Source: Folioceros fuciformis
Taxonomy: Eukaryota; Anthocerotophyta; Anthocerotopsida; Anthocerotales
Assembly (NCBI GenBank): GCA_049999805.1
Contig: JBNGIO010001045.1
Span: 1 to 20,690, forward strand
DNA length: 20,690 nt
Direction of reading: 5' to 3'
This document shows, one piece after another, positions 19,701 to 20,690 of this stretch. Both the position numbers and the translations under genes were made by a program. Under the pieces are notes generated by a model. That model was given only the letters and a program-made list of their open reading frames with translations. It did no database searches and was not told where the DNA came from. Positions within the stretch are counted from its first letter, which is position 1, and every line of letters starts with the position of its first letter.

Positions 19701-20646
19701 GCGCAGCTGATTCCCAGAACCGTCCTCCATGTTACTACCCTCTATATTCAGCTCTGTCTTGACATCTACAGCCGGATCATGCTCAGAGCCTTCATGCTCG
19801 TCGTGTTCATCCGGATAGAGGCGCCTCCCAACGCGATAGGAACCCCTGACGCCAATTGCCCAATGGGCATCACCATGTTTCCCGTCACCTTTCGGGGACA
19901 GCAGATGGCCGGGGCTGTCCTCCGTCTTGCCACCCTCGATATCAAGCCCTGGCTCCACGTCCGCAGCCGGATGGTGCCCAGCACCTTCACGCTTGTACTG
20001 TTCATCCAAATGCGGGCGCCTCCCAGGATGATCAGTATTCTGGAGGTCAAGTTCCACTTCAACATCGTCACATTTCCCATCACTGCCCTTCTGTGCGAGA
20101 AGATCTCTGGAGCTGTCCTCCATTTTACTACCCTTGAAATCTAGTTCCGGCTGAACATCTGCATCGACACAAAGCACACTCTCCTTGTAAGCAACAAGCT
20201 CCTCACCAAGGAAAAGTGATGACAATTGCATCGTAGCTTCAAATTCCGGAAGCAGCCAAACCCACCTTGACTGATTCCCTCCCCTTCCAGCCACAAAGAG
20301 ACACCGGCTGTCTCCTCACAATGCTCCTCGTGCTTCAGCAGCTGACTGGAACTCACGAGATGACCAGAAGGGGCCCAAGCGCAGCAACTGCAAGCGCACT
20401 CACCTGCAGCCACGAATTGGAAGACACACAACCCACGGCGCCCTCAGCCCGCGTAAAACACAACCTCCAGCTGCGGCCGCAGCCGGTCGCAATCATACCT
20501 GTCTCGCCAGGTCCAGCGCTCTGATCTGGCTGGCCTACCCCCGCCCTACGACGATGGCGGATGTAAGCTTCTACGTCGGCAGCATCCTCAAGGCCATCAA
20601 CATGCGAAGACGAATCACTTGTGGGCGACAGAATCGGGGAATGCAT
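13731..20646 (-). CDS. Giant MEB-like VIT-family membrane protein, at least 16 exons
   Basis: Exons (minus): 20646-20499, 20403-20266, 20158-17966, 17892-17749 (or from 17904), 17674-17507, 17321-16968, 16778-16659, 16467-16378, 16291-16157, 16024-15929, 15810-15718, 15343-15080, 14952-14680, 14598-14326, 14240-14179, 14099-13731; about 1,639 aa. Fourteen introns are phase 1, the last phase 0. The frame stays open to the window edge, so the N-terminus may extend. Seen, in order: seven 65-residue acidic repeats (about 97-545); a Ser run; THDLICPFCRHNVTHRVILRKRKR, the MEB-family signature (CPFC 756-759), then FWGCLSCFTIFIP (816-819 CxxC); about nine further variants of that motif (to 1226); an unassigned block with WPDPNRYG and PVDFWTTEAKDN (1227-1314); a Val-Pro repeat; and a VIT domain (1466-1639) with EILKSIVYGGL, SLGVVASAAGGEAAT and about five membrane helices. 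The loop between helices 2 and 3 lacks the Glu-rich metal-binding helices of VIT1. Family role: Fe/Mn handling at ER-derived membranes in Arabidopsis MEB1/2. Confidence 0.82.
14772..14879 (-). repeat. 12-bp tandem repeat coding for VPV(A/T)
   Basis: Nine 12-bp units (ACAGGAACTGCC type on the plus strand) lie in one exon of the MEB-like gene. On the coding strand they give alternating VPVA and VPVT tetrapeptides, one unit having Ser for Pro. The segment lies just before the membrane domain and is probably an extended linker. Copies differ at a few third positions, so the array is not freshly made. Confidence 0.85.
15718..18008 (-). repeat. Array of exons carrying a CxxC-LPxTLxxLDLP motif
   Basis: About ten variants of one motif are spread over nine exons of the MEB-like gene. 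In protein order: FWGCLSCFTIFIP (end of the large exon), SACLPLLFPPF, TSCLSFLPATLTSLDLP, WFSCLPATLTSLDLQ and WLSCLPSTLISLDLPP (both in 17321-16968), SSLSRVPATAPSSGLPP, VSCLSCLPATLTSWDVPP, VSCLSCLPATLLSLDLPS, VSCLDCLPPTLKSFGPP and CCGCFEFLPPTFTRLDFVP. The host exons from 17892 on are phase 1 at both ends, so duplicating one keeps the frame. A full CxxC is kept in the first and the last four copies; the middle copies have lost one or both cysteines. The first copy matches the position of the CLSC element known in MEB-like proteins. Confidence 0.85.
18731..18775 (-). repeat. Serine-run low-complexity tract
   Basis: On the coding strand a GA/TC-rich trinucleotide tract encodes almost only Ser, with one or two Ala. 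It sits between the 65-residue repeats and the zinc-ribbon-like region and is probably a flexible spacer. Such tracts change length readily. Confidence 0.8.
18811..20158 (-). repeat. Seven-copy 195-bp coding tandem repeat
   Basis: The plus-strand landmark GCGCCTCCC begins at 18864, 19059, 19236, 19431, 19626, 19821 and 20016. The spacing is exactly 195 bp except one gap of 177 bp, an 18-bp in-frame deletion. Each unit encodes 65 residues containing GRRLHLDEHEKHQG, a D/E-rich stretch and a Ser/Gly turn. The central copies (3-6) are nearly identical in that core, while the first, second and last have drifted (GRRPHLDEQYKREG, GRRLYPDEHDEHEG, GRRLYLDEHEKLEG). The array begins exactly at the exon's 5' splice boundary, with the exon's first residues matching the unit start. 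Confidence 0.93.
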
Positions 20647-20690
20647 CTGCTTCCCCGCTTCCCCCACCCCGACATCCTCCCCTCCCCACC
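20647..20690 (-). other. Window edge: frame open upstream of the chosen MEB-like start
   Basis: The reading frame of the first exon continues without a stop to the end of the window and includes no other in-frame ATG here. The Met at 20646-20644 is therefore only the first available start. The sequence is G-rich on the coding strand. The real start or promoter may lie outside the window. Confidence 0.5.

Noticed and set aside
19599-20144. 181-codon plus-strand frame
   Set aside because: It is antisense to the 195-bp coding repeats. Because the period is a multiple of three, a stop-free frame on the other strand repeats in every unit.
18811-20158. CRISPR array
   Set aside because: The repeats are 195 bp, coding, adjacent without unique spacers, and lie in a plant gene with introns.

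Overview
The window is nuclear DNA from a plant. Every gene is broken by short GT-AG introns, mostly about 75-125 bases, and the proteins belong to plant families: a GEM-like GRAM protein, the extensin arabinosyltransferase XEG113, a D-type cyclin with an LxCxE motif, and a 'membrane protein of ER body'-like VIT-family protein. The compact introns would suit a non-seed land plant (bryophyte or lycophyte) or a close algal relative. That placement is a guess; no marker in the window fixes the species.

Layout. 1-2156 is gene-poor and contains a 42-bp tandem duplication. 2157-3555 (minus) is a four-exon GEM-like GRAM-domain gene. 3556-6054 is intergenic, with an AT-rich stretch, a small hairpin and a CTGGA-type repeat directly before the next gene. 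6055-9309 (plus) is a 13-exon XEG113-type arabinosyltransferase of 668 aa. 9310-9865 is a short spacer with several uORFs. 9866-11816 (plus) is a six-exon D-type cyclin of about 398 aa. 11817-13730 has no supported gene. 13731 to the right-hand end (minus) is a very large gene of at least 16 exons, about 1,640 aa, ending in a five-helix VIT/MEB membrane domain.

The last gene is the notable one. I rebuilt its exons by hand by matching splice sites to phase. Fourteen of the fifteen introns are phase 1. In front of the membrane domain are two different expansions. One is a seven-copy array with an exact 195-bp (65-codon) period of acidic, His-containing repeats inside one 2.2-kb exon. The other is a run of small symmetric exons, each carrying a variant of a cysteine-proline motif (CLSCLPATLTSLDLPP type). 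The motif looks like serial duplication of the second CxxC knuckle of the MEB-family zinc-ribbon-like region. Because MEB/VIT proteins handle iron and manganese, a metal-binding, self-expanding luminal or cytosolic arm is an attractive but untested idea.

The four genes show no obvious shared pathway. Their adjacency looks like ordinary plant gene order, not a cluster. All exon boundaries are inferred from sequence signals and family alignment recalled from knowledge; no transcript evidence was available.
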